Assembly: GCF_002909445.1 (NCBI RefSeq) | Contig: NZ_PPXC01000010.1 | Coordinates: forward strand, 1-64,000 | DNA length: 64,000 nt | Direction of reading: 5' to 3' | Origin: Arthrobacter glacialis | GTDB lineage: Bacteria > Actinomycetota > Actinomycetes > Actinomycetales > Micrococcaceae | In this document: in pieces, positions 7,747-15,823 of the stretch | Numbering within the stretch: position 1 is the first letter of the stretch | Layout of the letters: each line of letters begins with the position of its first letter | Translations under genes and position numbers: made by a program | Notes under the pieces: model-generated | What the model was told of the DNA's origin: nothing | The model's database searches: none | Seen by the model: the letters and a program-made list of their open reading frames with translations, nothing else

Positions 7747-9234
7747 ATGAATAGGCCCAATGTGATACTGATCTGTGTCGATGAGTGGCGTGGCGATTGC
7801 TTGGGCGCGGAGGGTCACCCGCATGTTCAAACGCCACACCTGGATGAGCTGGCCGCCAAGGGAACACGGTTCCGGCACGCATACTCCGCCACCCCCACCT
7901 GCGTCCCAGCCCGGGTGGCCTTGTTTACCGGCCAGTCCCAGGAACGTCACGGCCGGGTGGGCTATCAGGAAGGCGTGAAGTTCGACGACGTCCACCCAGT
8001 CACGCTCGCTGGCGAGTTCGGCAAGGCCGGGTACCAGACCCAGGCCATTGGCAAGCTGCATGTCTACCCGGAGCGCAACCGGGTTGGTTTTGACGATGTG
8101 ATGCTGCACGACGGATTCTTGCACTTTGCCCGCAAACAACATCGCCGGGACTTTAAGTTTTTTGACGACTACGTCCCGTGGCTGCGCCGTCAGCCCGGTG
8201 TGACCGCCGATGAGGAGTACTTTGACCATGGGGTCGGCTGCAATTCCACCGTGGCCAGGCCATGGGATAAGGCCGAGCGCCTGCACCCCACCTCATGGAC
8301 GGGCTCCCAAGCCGTGGAATGGCTGTACCGGCGGGACCCCACAGTTCCCTTCTTCTTGTACCTTTCCTTCCACCGCCCGCACCCGCCGTACGATCCGCCG
8401 TCGTGGGCCATGGACATGTACCTGGACCTGCCGGCCTTCAAGCGGCGGCTGGGCGATTGGGAGCACCACTACGAGTCGGTGCGCACGGACGGTAACCACC
8501 AGTTGGCTTTCGGCACCCTGTCCGAGGCCGTGACCCACCGGGCCCGGGCCGGCTACTACGGGCTCATGACGCAGATCGACATGCAGCTCATGCGGCTCTT
8601 TGAGGCTCTGTACGACTTTGACCTGGCCGATGACACCATCATCGCCTTCACCTCCGACCACGGTGAAATGCTGGGCGACCACGACTTTTACCGCAAGGCC
8701 GTGGGCTTCGAGGGTTCCGCGCGGGTGCCGTTCATTGTGACTCCCGCACCCAATGATCCTGCTGCGAAGCGTGGCGGCGTGGTGGATGAGGTGGTGGAAC
8801 TGCGCGACATCATGCCCACCCTGCTGGAGCTGGCCGGCGTCCCGGTGCCGGAATCCTGTGACGGGAAGTCATTGGCACGCTTTGTGCGCGAACCCCCCGC
8901 CGGCACACCTGAGCCTGAGCCGTGGCGTGACTGGCTGCACGGGGAGCACGTCTACTTTGGCCAGTCGCTGCAGTGGGTCACTGACGGCCACATCAAGTAC
9001 TTGTGGGCGTCCGGCTGGGGCACGGAAGAACTCTTTGACCTCGACGCCGATCCCGGGGAGATGCACAACCTTGCACCGCTGCCAGAACATGCCAGCTTGT
9101 TGGCCCTGTGGAAAGGCAGGCTCATTGCCGATCTCACGGGACGTGAGGAGGGTTTTGTGCACGACGGCGACTTGGTGAAGGGCGCCGCTGTTGTCACCAT
9201 GCTGGCCCACGCCCGCGCGCTCGTGAAGTCCTAG
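7747..9234 (+). CDS. sulfatase (type I, formylglycine-dependent)
   Basis: 495 residues of the alkaline phosphatase/sulfatase superfamily. The N-terminus NVILICVDEWRGD holds the first metal-binding aspartate. Residues C52-V-P-A-R56 in ATPTCVPARVALFTG match the C-x-P-x-R sequence that the formylglycine-generating enzyme converts to the catalytic aldehyde. A second metal site is seen in FTSDHGEMLGDH. The protein hydrolyses a sulfate ester; the substrate is unknown. No signal peptide is visible, so it is probably cytoplasmic. No FGE gene is in this window. It is convergent with the glycan-binding/GH109 pair, and a role with them is possible but unproven. Confidence 0.9.
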   Translation: MNRPNVILICVDEWRGDCLGAEGHPHVQTPHLDELAAKGTRFRHAYSATPTCVPARVALFTGQSQERHGRVGYQEGVKFDDVHPVTLAGEFGKAGYQTQAIGKLHVYPERNRVGFDDVMLHDGFLHFARKQHRRDFKFFDDYVPWLRRQPGVTADEEYFDHGVGCNSTVARPWDKAERLHPTSWTGSQAVEWLYRRDPTVPFFLYLSFHRPHPPYDPPSWAMDMYLDLPAFKRRLGDWEHHYESVRTDGNHQLAFGTLSEAVTHRARAGYYGLMTQIDMQLMRLFEALYDFDLADDTIIAFTSDHGEMLGDHDFYRKAVGFEGSARVPFIVTPAPNDPAAKRGGVVDEVVELRDIMPTLLELAGVPVPESCDGKSLARFVREPPAGTPEPEPWRDWLHGEHVYFGQSLQWVTDGHIKYLWASGWGTEELFDLDADPGEMHNLAPLPEHASLLALWKGRLIADLTGREEGFVHDGDLVKGAAVVTMLAHARALVKS

Positions 9235-9259
9235 TGGTGTGTCCGGAAAGTTAAAGCAG

Positions 9260-9321
9260 CCGCGCCCGTCCCCGCTTTTCGCACCCGTAGGGACGGGTGC
9301 GAAAAGCGGGGACGGGCGCGG
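9260..9321. repeat. 62-bp perfect hairpin, copy 1 of a duplicated element
   Basis: Arms 9260-9288 and 9293-9321 (29 bp, CCGCGCCCGTCCCCGCTTTT...) are exact reverse complements around a 4-base loop. It sits between the convergent sulfatase and anchored-protein genes. A nearly identical copy lies at 53250-53309. Confidence 0.92.
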
Positions 9322-9362
9322 CACTGTCCTGCTTGGCCGTGATCTCCGGCCAGGCCTCTGCG

Positions 9363-10778
9363 CTAGCTGTGGCTGGCGCGGTGGCGTCGGCGCATAACTG
9401 TCATGGCAGTCATGGCAAGTCCACCCACCAGCAGCAAGCCTGCCACGCCGATCAGCGGAGCACTGTTGGTTCCGGTCTCGGACAGTTCAGCGCCAGCAGC
9501 TGTGATACCGCTGGGCTTCGGTGCTGTGGCCGTGGTGGTTACCGCCGGAGGGGCCGTGCCTGCACCCGGCACCGTGGGGGGCACAGTGGTTGAGTCCGGC
9601 ACTGTAGGGGGAACGCTGGTCACCGGCGGCATGGTTGGGGCAGCCGTGGTGGGTACTGTAGTGGCGCTAGGCTCCGTCGTCGGATTAGTCGACGGAGCCA
9701 CGGTAGGGTCCGTGGTGGCCGGCGCCGTCGTAGCAGGAGCAGTCGTTGCCGGAGCCGTAGTTGCTGGCGCCGTTGTTGGCGGGAGCACCACAGCCGGAAC
9801 AAACGCCATCGCGAAGATGTGAATATTGGCGTTGTTGGGCAGGGTCACCATGCTGACAGTCTTGGTCTGATCGATGGCGATGGTGTTGCTGAACAGGCGG
9901 TAGTCGAATTCGGCATTTGCGTAGCCAGCGGGCGTGTTGCGACCCTTGGTGGTCTTTTCGAGTTTGGCACCGTGGGCTGTGACTTCCTGGAAGCCCCAGT
10001 TCGGGAAACCAAAGGTACCCTTTGAACTTGATCCGTCGGTGTAGTGCACTGTGGCTTCACCCGAGGCGCCGTTGGCGACACCTGCACCAAGGAAGGCCAG
10101 CTTGCTGCCCTGGCCGGCGAACTTGAAGGTCTGTCCGCTGCCCGTCACGTTGTCCGGCGCGCCTGCCGCGGCGGCGGGCCAGGTGAATTCCGTTCCCGCG
10201 GCCGCGACCTTGGCACCAGGCGTGATGCCCTGTTCGGCAAGGCGCTCACGGGAGAAACTGTTCTTCTCGCCGTCGTAGTTGCCTTGGGCCAGGGTGGCAA
10301 TGGTTGTGGTGCCCACGTTGTTGAACAGTTCGGCCAGGGTTGCCGGAACGGGGCCTGAGAACTGGTTGCGCTCTTCGAAGGAGGTCTTGACGCCGTCACC
10401 GCCAGCGTAGGAGGCCGTGGCGCTGAAGTTTCGTGTGACTGAACCAGCGGGATTGTTGGGCACGTGAATCTCGGTGGTCACGGTTGTGGTGGCCCCGGCA
10501 GCCAAGGGGGCTGCGAGGGTATGGGTGTCCGGGTACAGCGACCAGTTGATGGGTCCTGTGACCTTGACTTTAACATCCGTCATGGACGCTGCTGAGGTGT
10601 TTTTCAGGGTTACTACAATGTCGGAAATGGCTGGCCCTTCCAGGCCAACCTCGGCAATGCTCATGACCAGTGCGGAGTTGGTGCCTTCTGCACCTGCCGG
10701 TGTACTGATAACTGTCATGGCGCCACCGAATACCAGCGCGGTGGCCAGCATGGCAATGATTGCTCTTATTTTTTTCAT
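9363..10778 (-). CDS. cell-wall-anchored protein with carbohydrate-associated domain (LSETG sorting signal)
   Basis: 471 residues. It starts with a Sec signal peptide (MKKIRAIIAMLATALVFGG, cleavage probably after GAEG or nearby). A NEW3-like beta-sandwich follows (about 35-135; DIVVTLKNTSAA). Next is a second domain of the type found at the C-termini of actinobacterial glycosidases (about 150-325; GTEFTWPAAAAGAPDN). A Thr/Pro/Ala spacer contains an APATT repeat. The end is a sorting signal: LSETG at 432-436, a hydrophobic helix and RRRHR. LAxTG-like motifs are targets of class E sortases. No catalytic domain is seen, so it may hold or bind glycans at the surface. It lies 30 bases after the GH109-type gene, so the two form an operon. 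Confidence 0.85.
   Translation of the reverse strand: MKKIRAIIAMLATALVFGGAMTVISTPAGAEGTNSALVMSIAEVGLEGPAISDIVVTLKNTSAASMTDVKVKVTGPINWSLYPDTHTLAAPLAAGATTTVTTEIHVPNNPAGSVTRNFSATASYAGGDGVKTSFEERNQFSGPVPATLAELFNNVGTTTIATLAQGNYDGEKNSFSRERLAEQGITPGAKVAAAGTEFTWPAAAAGAPDNVTGSGQTFKFAGQGSKLAFLGAGVANGASGEATVHYTDGSSSKGTFGFPNWGFQEVTAHGAKLEKTTKGRNTPAGYANAEFDYRLFSNTIAIDQTKTVSMVTLPNNANIHIFAMAFVPAVVLPPTTAPATTAPATTAPATTAPATTDPTVAPSTNPTTEPSATTVPTTAAPTMPPVTSVPPTVPDSTTVPPTVPGAGTAPPAVTTTATAPKPSGITAAGAELSETGTNSAPLIGVAGLLLVGGLAMTAMTVMRRRHRASHS
9693..9790 (-). repeat. 15-bp tandem repeat coding for APATT units
   Basis: About five 15-base units within the anchored-protein gene encode (APATT)n with small variations. 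The copy number could vary between strains by slippage and change the length of the wall-spanning spacer. Confidence 0.75.
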
Positions 10779-10808
10779 TTCTTGGTTACTCCTTCCTGCG
10801 ATAAATTG

Positions 10809-12218
10809 TTAGACCACTGCTGGCATGTCGAGGGCAACTGAATCCAGGCCAACGCGGGGACGGACCCAACCGCCGCGGGTGAAGTCGGGGATCTCCACTG
10901 GAGCACCGCCGTCGGCCAGCGACAAAACGCTCAAGGGTACCGGAGCACACCACGCCGCTGAATCATAAACGTCGATGTCGGCCGTGGTGCCTGTGCGCAT
11001 GGACTGGATGGTGCGCCACTGCAGGATGTAGTCCATGCCGCCGTGGCCACCGTTGGCGGCCGCGTCCTCACCCACCTTTTTCCAAAGCCAGTGGTCAATT
11101 TTTTGCTGGGACGGAGCAAAGTCCTTCCAGGCGTGGCCGCCGTGGTCCGGTTCCAGGTATACGCGCGCACCTGTGCTGCCACCGCCGGCGTAGTCCTCAA
11201 AGAGTCCGCGACTGCCAGCCAGGCTGTTGATGCGACTGTAGGGGCGCGGGGTGGAGACATCATGTTCGGCCCTGATGATCCGGCCCTTTTCGGTGCTAAT
11301 TAAGCAGGTGACCAGATCTCCGTTGAGGTATTCCTCGTTCCAGGATCTGTGGCCCTTGGGCACAAAGCGGGCACGGTAGTCCGCCAGACCTTTGGGAGGT
11401 GTTGCTGTGGCGGAGAGGGTTTTCATCCGGTCGCCGCGGTTGATGTCCATGGCTGCCGCTATGGGGGCCAGACCGTGCATGGCGTAGAAGCTGGCGGTGC
11501 TGCGGGTGTGCCATTTGCGGCGCCAGTCGTCGGTGTAGTAGCCGTCAGCGAACAGCAGCTCCCGGAGATCGTGCAGGTAGCCGCCATGGCCGTTGGTCAC
11601 GTCACCAAAGACACCCTCGTGGGCCATCTTCAGCATGGCGAGTTCGTTGCGCCCGTAGCTGCAGTTTTCGGCCAGCATCAGGTGCTTGCGGGTCTTCTCG
11701 GAGGTGTCGACCAGATCCCACAGTTCAGCCAGCTCCGTGGCCACGGGCAGTTCCACCATGACGTGGGCGCCCGCCAGCATGGCGGCCTTGCCTTGTTCGT
11801 GGTGGAATTCCCACGGCGTGGCGATGTAGACCAAATCCAGGTCCATGTCGCTGAGCATTTGCTTATAGGAGTCGGCGGTTCCACCGTATTCGGCGGGGCG
11901 TTCACGCCCCTTGGAGACCAGGCTGTTGGCTATGTTGGTGGCGCGGGCCTTGCGGATATCGCAGACGGCCACCACTTTCGCCCCGGGGACTGCGGCCCAG
12001 CCGATGGTCATGCTATTGCCCCGGTTTCCGACGCCGATAATGCCCACGCGGACACTTTGATGCCGTTCGAACGGCACACCTATCATTGTTTCCTGGCCGG
12101 GAGGCCGAACTTGTGCGCTCCTGTTTGCCAGGGAGTTTGGCGCCATTGCGGCCATAAGTCCGGTTGCCAGCGCACCTCCCAGAACTGTTCGTCGAGAAGC
12201 TGTGGATAGTTGAACCAT
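10809..12218 (-). CDS. Tat-exported GH109-type Gfo/Idh/MocA protein (putative alpha-N-acetylgalactosaminidase)
   Basis: 469 residues from the ATG at 12218, which has GGAGG seven bases upstream; an upstream start at 12338 has no such site. The twin-arginine signal ASRRTVLGG is at residues 7-15. A Rossmann NAD site follows (VGIIGVGNRGNS; G-x-G-x-R-G at 62-67), then VYIATPWEFHHEQGKAAM, GAHVMVELPVA and a catalytic-region segment with HGLAPIAAAMDINRGDRM. This pattern fits glycoside hydrolase family 109, NAD-dependent enzymes that remove terminal alpha-GalNAc. Ordinary Gfo/Idh oxidoreductases are the alternative, but the Tat signal and the DINRGDRM region favour GH109. It heads an operon with the wall-anchored protein. 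Confidence 0.82.
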   Translation of the reverse strand: MVQLSTASRRTVLGGALATGLMAAMAPNSLANRSAQVRPPGQETMIGVPFERHQSVRVGIIGVGNRGNSMTIGWAAVPGAKVVAVCDIRKARATNIANSLVSKGRERPAEYGGTADSYKQMLSDMDLDLVYIATPWEFHHEQGKAAMLAGAHVMVELPVATELAELWDLVDTSEKTRKHLMLAENCSYGRNELAMLKMAHEGVFGDVTNGHGGYLHDLRELLFADGYYTDDWRRKWHTRSTASFYAMHGLAPIAAAMDINRGDRMKTLSATATPPKGLADYRARFVPKGHRSWNEEYLNGDLVTCLISTEKGRIIRAEHDVSTPRPYSRINSLAGSRGLFEDYAGGGSTGARVYLEPDHGGHAWKDFAPSQQKIDHWLWKKVGEDAAANGGHGGMDYILQWRTIQSMRTGTTADIDVYDSAAWCAPVPLSVLSLADGGAPVEIPDFTRGGWVRPRVGLDSVALDMPAVV

Positions 12219-12740
12219 GCGCAATCCTCCTGCAAGAATCCAGCCCGCAGCGTAGCTGCTCAAGGGGGCCGGGTTGGTGTAGTGATGCTTATCAAAGTGA
12301 TATGAGTCATAATTCCAACGCTGATTCGAGACTGTCAATTCACGATCGTCACTAAGTGTTAACGGTCACAAGCAATCATCGCGTTTTACACATTTCCGCA
12401 CAGGAACCCCGAGGTCGCCATTCTTGCGGGGCGCGAAGGAATTCCGGCAATGACATGAATGTTATGGATAACCCATGCATTTGGCGACTTTTGCGTCCCG
12501 ACAAATTTTCGGGCAATTCAGTGCCGAGGGAATATGATTGCCTGAGGCAATGATCAGTTGATGAGCGCGGTGATTACCCTCGGGTCCAGCGCCGAAATTG
12601 GCCCAATTTTCGACGCAGTCCTGCTGCAAATTGTGTGTAAATGATTGAAATTGGGTGAAACTTCATCCGATGTTTCGTCATCATGACGTGCGGCGACGCC
12701 CGGTTCCAATGACCCGGGTGTCAGCGCACGGACGCCGGTA
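12219..12740. other. 522-bp AT-richer intergenic region upstream of the GH109-type operon
   Basis: No gene is credible here. It is visibly richer in A and T than its surroundings and holds several dyads: ATTGCC-TGA-GGCAAT (12537-12551), CCCGA-N7-TCGGG around 12507-12523, GAAAC-N10-GTTTC around 12657-12676, and CGTCA-TCA-TGACG around 12676-12688. It must contain the GH109 operon promoter and the 3' end region of glnE transcription. Which dyads are operators is unknown. Confidence 0.6.
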
Positions 12741-15700
12741 CTAGCCGTAGAAGAGGCGCTCAAAAACAGCTCGGGCACGACGAGTCAAGCCAAGATACTC
12801 TTCCTCGAAAGCCGCGGCATGGCCCGGCTCATAACCGCACCAACGGGCCACCGCCTCCAAATCACGGCGCGCCAGGGGCAAAAGGTCGGAGGTATTTCCC
12901 GTCCACATCACATTGGCATTGCGTATTTTGCCGGCCAACCGCCAAGCGGCCTCCAAAAGTGCGGCGTCGGCGTCATCCACCAGTCCCAGTGCATGGGCGG
13001 CATGGAGCGCAGGCAAGGTATGAGTGGTGCGCAGGGCAGCATGCTCATGGGCGTGTTGGAGTTGCCAAAGCTGGACCAGCCATTCCACGTCGCTCAGACC
13101 CCCGCGGCCCAGTTTAACGTGTCTGGCCGGATCGGCACCCCGTGGCAGCCGTTCGGATTCCATTCGGGCCTTGATGCGCTTGATCTCGCGCAGGTCAGAC
13201 TCACTCAACACCAGCGGGTATCGGATGGGATCGGCCATGGCGACAAACTCACGCGCCAAATCATCCGACCCTGCCATGGGCCGTGCACGCAACAACGCCT
13301 GCGCCTCCCAGGCTGAGGACCAGCGCGTGTAGTACTCCTGGTAGGCCGCCAAGGAGCGGACCAGCGGACCGTTGCGTCCCTCGGGGCGCAGGTCCGCGTC
13401 CACCTTCAGCACCCGTTCGGCTTGGATGGCAGGACGCACGGGAGCTGTCAGCAGAGCTGTCATCTTTTGGACGATCGCCTTGGCCTGCGCGGTCGCCTCC
13501 CCCGCCAGCTCCGGAGCCAGCCCTTCAAGTGGCCGGTGCACAAACAGCACGTCGGCGTCGGAACCGTAGCCAATCTCCCGCCCACCTTGGCGGCCCATGG
13601 CCACCACCAGTACCTGCGTGAGCACCTCGGCTCCTGCATAGACCGCGGCCTCGGCCACCATGAGGGCCCCAAGAACCGCCGCCCTGTCAACGTCGCTGAG
13701 AGCCTCGGCGACGGCTTCCTGGCTCAGTAGCCCGCAGCTGTCGGCGATGGCAACGCGCAAAATTTCACGCTGCCTGATGAGGCGGATGAGCCGGATGGCA
13801 TCCGTGGATTCAGTGTGGCGTGAAATGGTGGCCTGAATTTCGCTCCACTGCTGCTCGAAAGTCTGCGGCAGCAATTCCTTATCATTGCCCAGCCACGCCG
13901 TGGCCTCCGGGGAGACTTCCAGCAAATCAGACACCAGCCGTGAACTGGACAGCAGATGGCACAGTCGCTCGGCCGCGGCCTGGTGGTCACGCAGCATGCC
14001 CAGGTACCAGTGTGAAGTTCCCAGCGCGTCGCTCACGCGGCGGAACGCGAGCAATCCGGCGTCGGGATCCACGCCGTCGGCCAACCAGCCCAGGAGGACT
14101 GGCAGCAGCTGACGCTGCAGGGCAGCACGGCGGCTGACACCGGCTGTCAAGGCCGCAATGTGCCGCGCGGCCCCCGCTGCGTCCCGGTAGCCGAGGGCAG
14201 CAAGTCTGGCCTTGGCCGCATCCGTGGTCAGGGTTGCGTCCTCAACACTCAGATGCGCTGCGGAAGCCAAAATGGGGTGGTAGAAAATCCGCTCGTGCAG
14301 GGAACTCACTGAGCGCTTGACCTTGGCCCACTCCTCCAGCAAAGAGTCGGCACTGGGCCGCTTGAGGCTCAGTGGACCCGCCACGGCACGGGCCAACGCG
14401 CGCAGCTGGTCCTGCGCAGTGGGCATCAGGTGGGTGCGGCGCATTTGCACCAGCTGGATTCGGTGCTCCAGAACGCGCAGATACGTGTAGTGGTCCAGAA
14501 GCTTCGCGGCGTCCGTGCGGCCAATGTAGCCGGCCTGGGTCAACGCCTTGATGGCGGCCGTGGTGGCCGGGACGCGGATGCGCGGATCGGTCTTTCCGTG
14601 AACCAGCTGCAGCAGCTGAACAGTGAATTCAACATCCCGCAGGCCGCCCCTGCCCAGCTTGATCTGGCGGCCGGCGTCGGCATCACGAATATTTGCCGTG
14701 ACGCGGCGGCGCATGGATTGCACCGACTCCACAAAACCCTCACGTTCGGAGGAGGCCCAGATCAGGGGTGAGACCGCTTCTTCAAACTCCAAGCCCAGGG
14801 CCTGGTCCCCGGCGATTGCCCGGGACTTGAGCAGTGCCTGGAACTCCCAGCTCTGCGCCCAGCGGTGGTAGTACGCCAGGAAAGAATCCAGGGTGCGCAC
14901 CAACGGGCCGTCCTTGCCCTCGGGACGCAGATTCGCATCAACCTCCCACAAGCCGGGCTCGCGTTCGGGGGCGTAAATGATCTTCGAGACAGCACCCGCC
15001 AGGGCATTGCCCACTGTGACGGCCCGCGCCTCGTCCACGGTGTCAGCCTGCATGACGTCGCCCAGCCCTGGCGGGTTGCTGATGCCAATGACGTACATGA
15101 CATCGACGTCGGAAATGTAGTTCAATTCCCGCGCCCCGCACTTGCCCATGCCCACAACGGCCAAGCGAACCCGGGCCACCAGCTCGTCCCCCATGGCGGC
15201 GCCTACTTCGTGCCGGGCAACGGCCAGCGCAGCGTCCAGGGCTGCTGAAGCCAAGTCCGCCAGCTCCGCCCCAACCAGCGGCATGACAGCCTGGGGTGAC
15301 GCGGCAGCAAGATCCCGCATGGCCAATTCACACAAGTGCCGCCGGTACGCCGTCCGCAAGGCTATCCGCGCCTCCGTGCCACCCAAGGCCGCTATTGGCA
15401 TGCTCGAGGACGGCTCGGCACCAACGGCACGCAGCAGCGACGCCTGGAAATGCTGCGCAGGAACGGCCACGGGTTCCGGGGAGGGGGCAGCGTCCAAAAC
15501 ATCAAGATGCTCCGGATGCCTCATCAGGAAATCCGCCATGGCCTCCGAGGCACCCAAAAGCCTGAACATGGGCTCATTGGAAACCCACCGGCCTGAGGAT
15601 GGGTCCAGAACACGGAGCTTGTCACGGCTTTCGGGGACTGCACTGAGCAGCCTCACCAACGATTGCAGCGCCAGATCGGGGTTGTCGGCAACAGCGAGTG

Positions 15701-15815
15701 CCTCCAGCAATTGTGTTTGGTCCAGGTCAGCCAGTTCGGCAAAACCCAGGAACCTTTCACATTTTTCCAGGTCGGAGAAGCCACGGGAGATCAGGGTGCG
15801 GGTGAGCGAGCTCAT
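12741..15815 (-). CDS. glnE: bifunctional glutamine synthetase adenylyltransferase/deadenylase
   Basis: 1024 residues from the ATG at 15815, 8 bases after the glnA2 stop; a longer form from 15887 would overlap glnA2 and has an N-terminus unlike the family. It switches glutamine synthetase off and on by attaching or removing AMP at a tyrosine. Two nucleotidyltransferase domains are visible: VGMGKCGARELNYISDVD at about residues 221-238 and VAMGRQGGREIGYGSDAD at about 736-753, each with the paired aspartates. Repeated KLGRGGLRDVEF/KLGRGGLSDVEW elements mark the two halves. The actinobacterial glnA2-glnE pairing is preserved. Confidence 0.97.
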   Translation of the reverse strand: MSSLTRTLISRGFSDLEKCERFLGFAELADLDQTQLLEALAVADNPDLALQSLVRLLSAVPESRDKLRVLDPSSGRWVSNEPMFRLLGASEAMADFLMRHPEHLDVLDAAPSPEPVAVPAQHFQASLLRAVGAEPSSSMPIAALGGTEARIALRTAYRRHLCELAMRDLAAASPQAVMPLVGAELADLASAALDAALAVARHEVGAAMGDELVARVRLAVVGMGKCGARELNYISDVDVMYVIGISNPPGLGDVMQADTVDEARAVTVGNALAGAVSKIIYAPEREPGLWEVDANLRPEGKDGPLVRTLDSFLAYYHRWAQSWEFQALLKSRAIAGDQALGLEFEEAVSPLIWASSEREGFVESVQSMRRRVTANIRDADAGRQIKLGRGGLRDVEFTVQLLQLVHGKTDPRIRVPATTAAIKALTQAGYIGRTDAAKLLDHYTYLRVLEHRIQLVQMRRTHLMPTAQDQLRALARAVAGPLSLKRPSADSLLEEWAKVKRSVSSLHERIFYHPILASAAHLSVEDATLTTDAAKARLAALGYRDAAGAARHIAALTAGVSRRAALQRQLLPVLLGWLADGVDPDAGLLAFRRVSDALGTSHWYLGMLRDHQAAAERLCHLLSSSRLVSDLLEVSPEATAWLGNDKELLPQTFEQQWSEIQATISRHTESTDAIRLIRLIRQREILRVAIADSCGLLSQEAVAEALSDVDRAAVLGALMVAEAAVYAGAEVLTQVLVVAMGRQGGREIGYGSDADVLFVHRPLEGLAPELAGEATAQAKAIVQKMTALLTAPVRPAIQAERVLKVDADLRPEGRNGPLVRSLAAYQEYYTRWSSAWEAQALLRARPMAGSDDLAREFVAMADPIRYPLVLSESDLREIKRIKARMESERLPRGADPARHVKLGRGGLSDVEWLVQLWQLQHAHEHAALRTTHTLPALHAAHALGLVDDADAALLEAAWRLAGKIRNANVMWTGNTSDLLPLARRDLEAVARWCGYEPGHAAAFEEEYLGLTRRARAVFERLFYG

Positions 15816-15823
15816 GGCAGGAC

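Noticed and set aside
11349-12209. Open frame of 286 codons on the plus strand
   Set aside because: Antisense to the GH109-type gene with its Tat signal and ribosome site.
12554-12778. Short minus-strand frame downstream of glnE
   Set aside because: No ribosome site, no motif, and it overlaps the glnE end in another frame.
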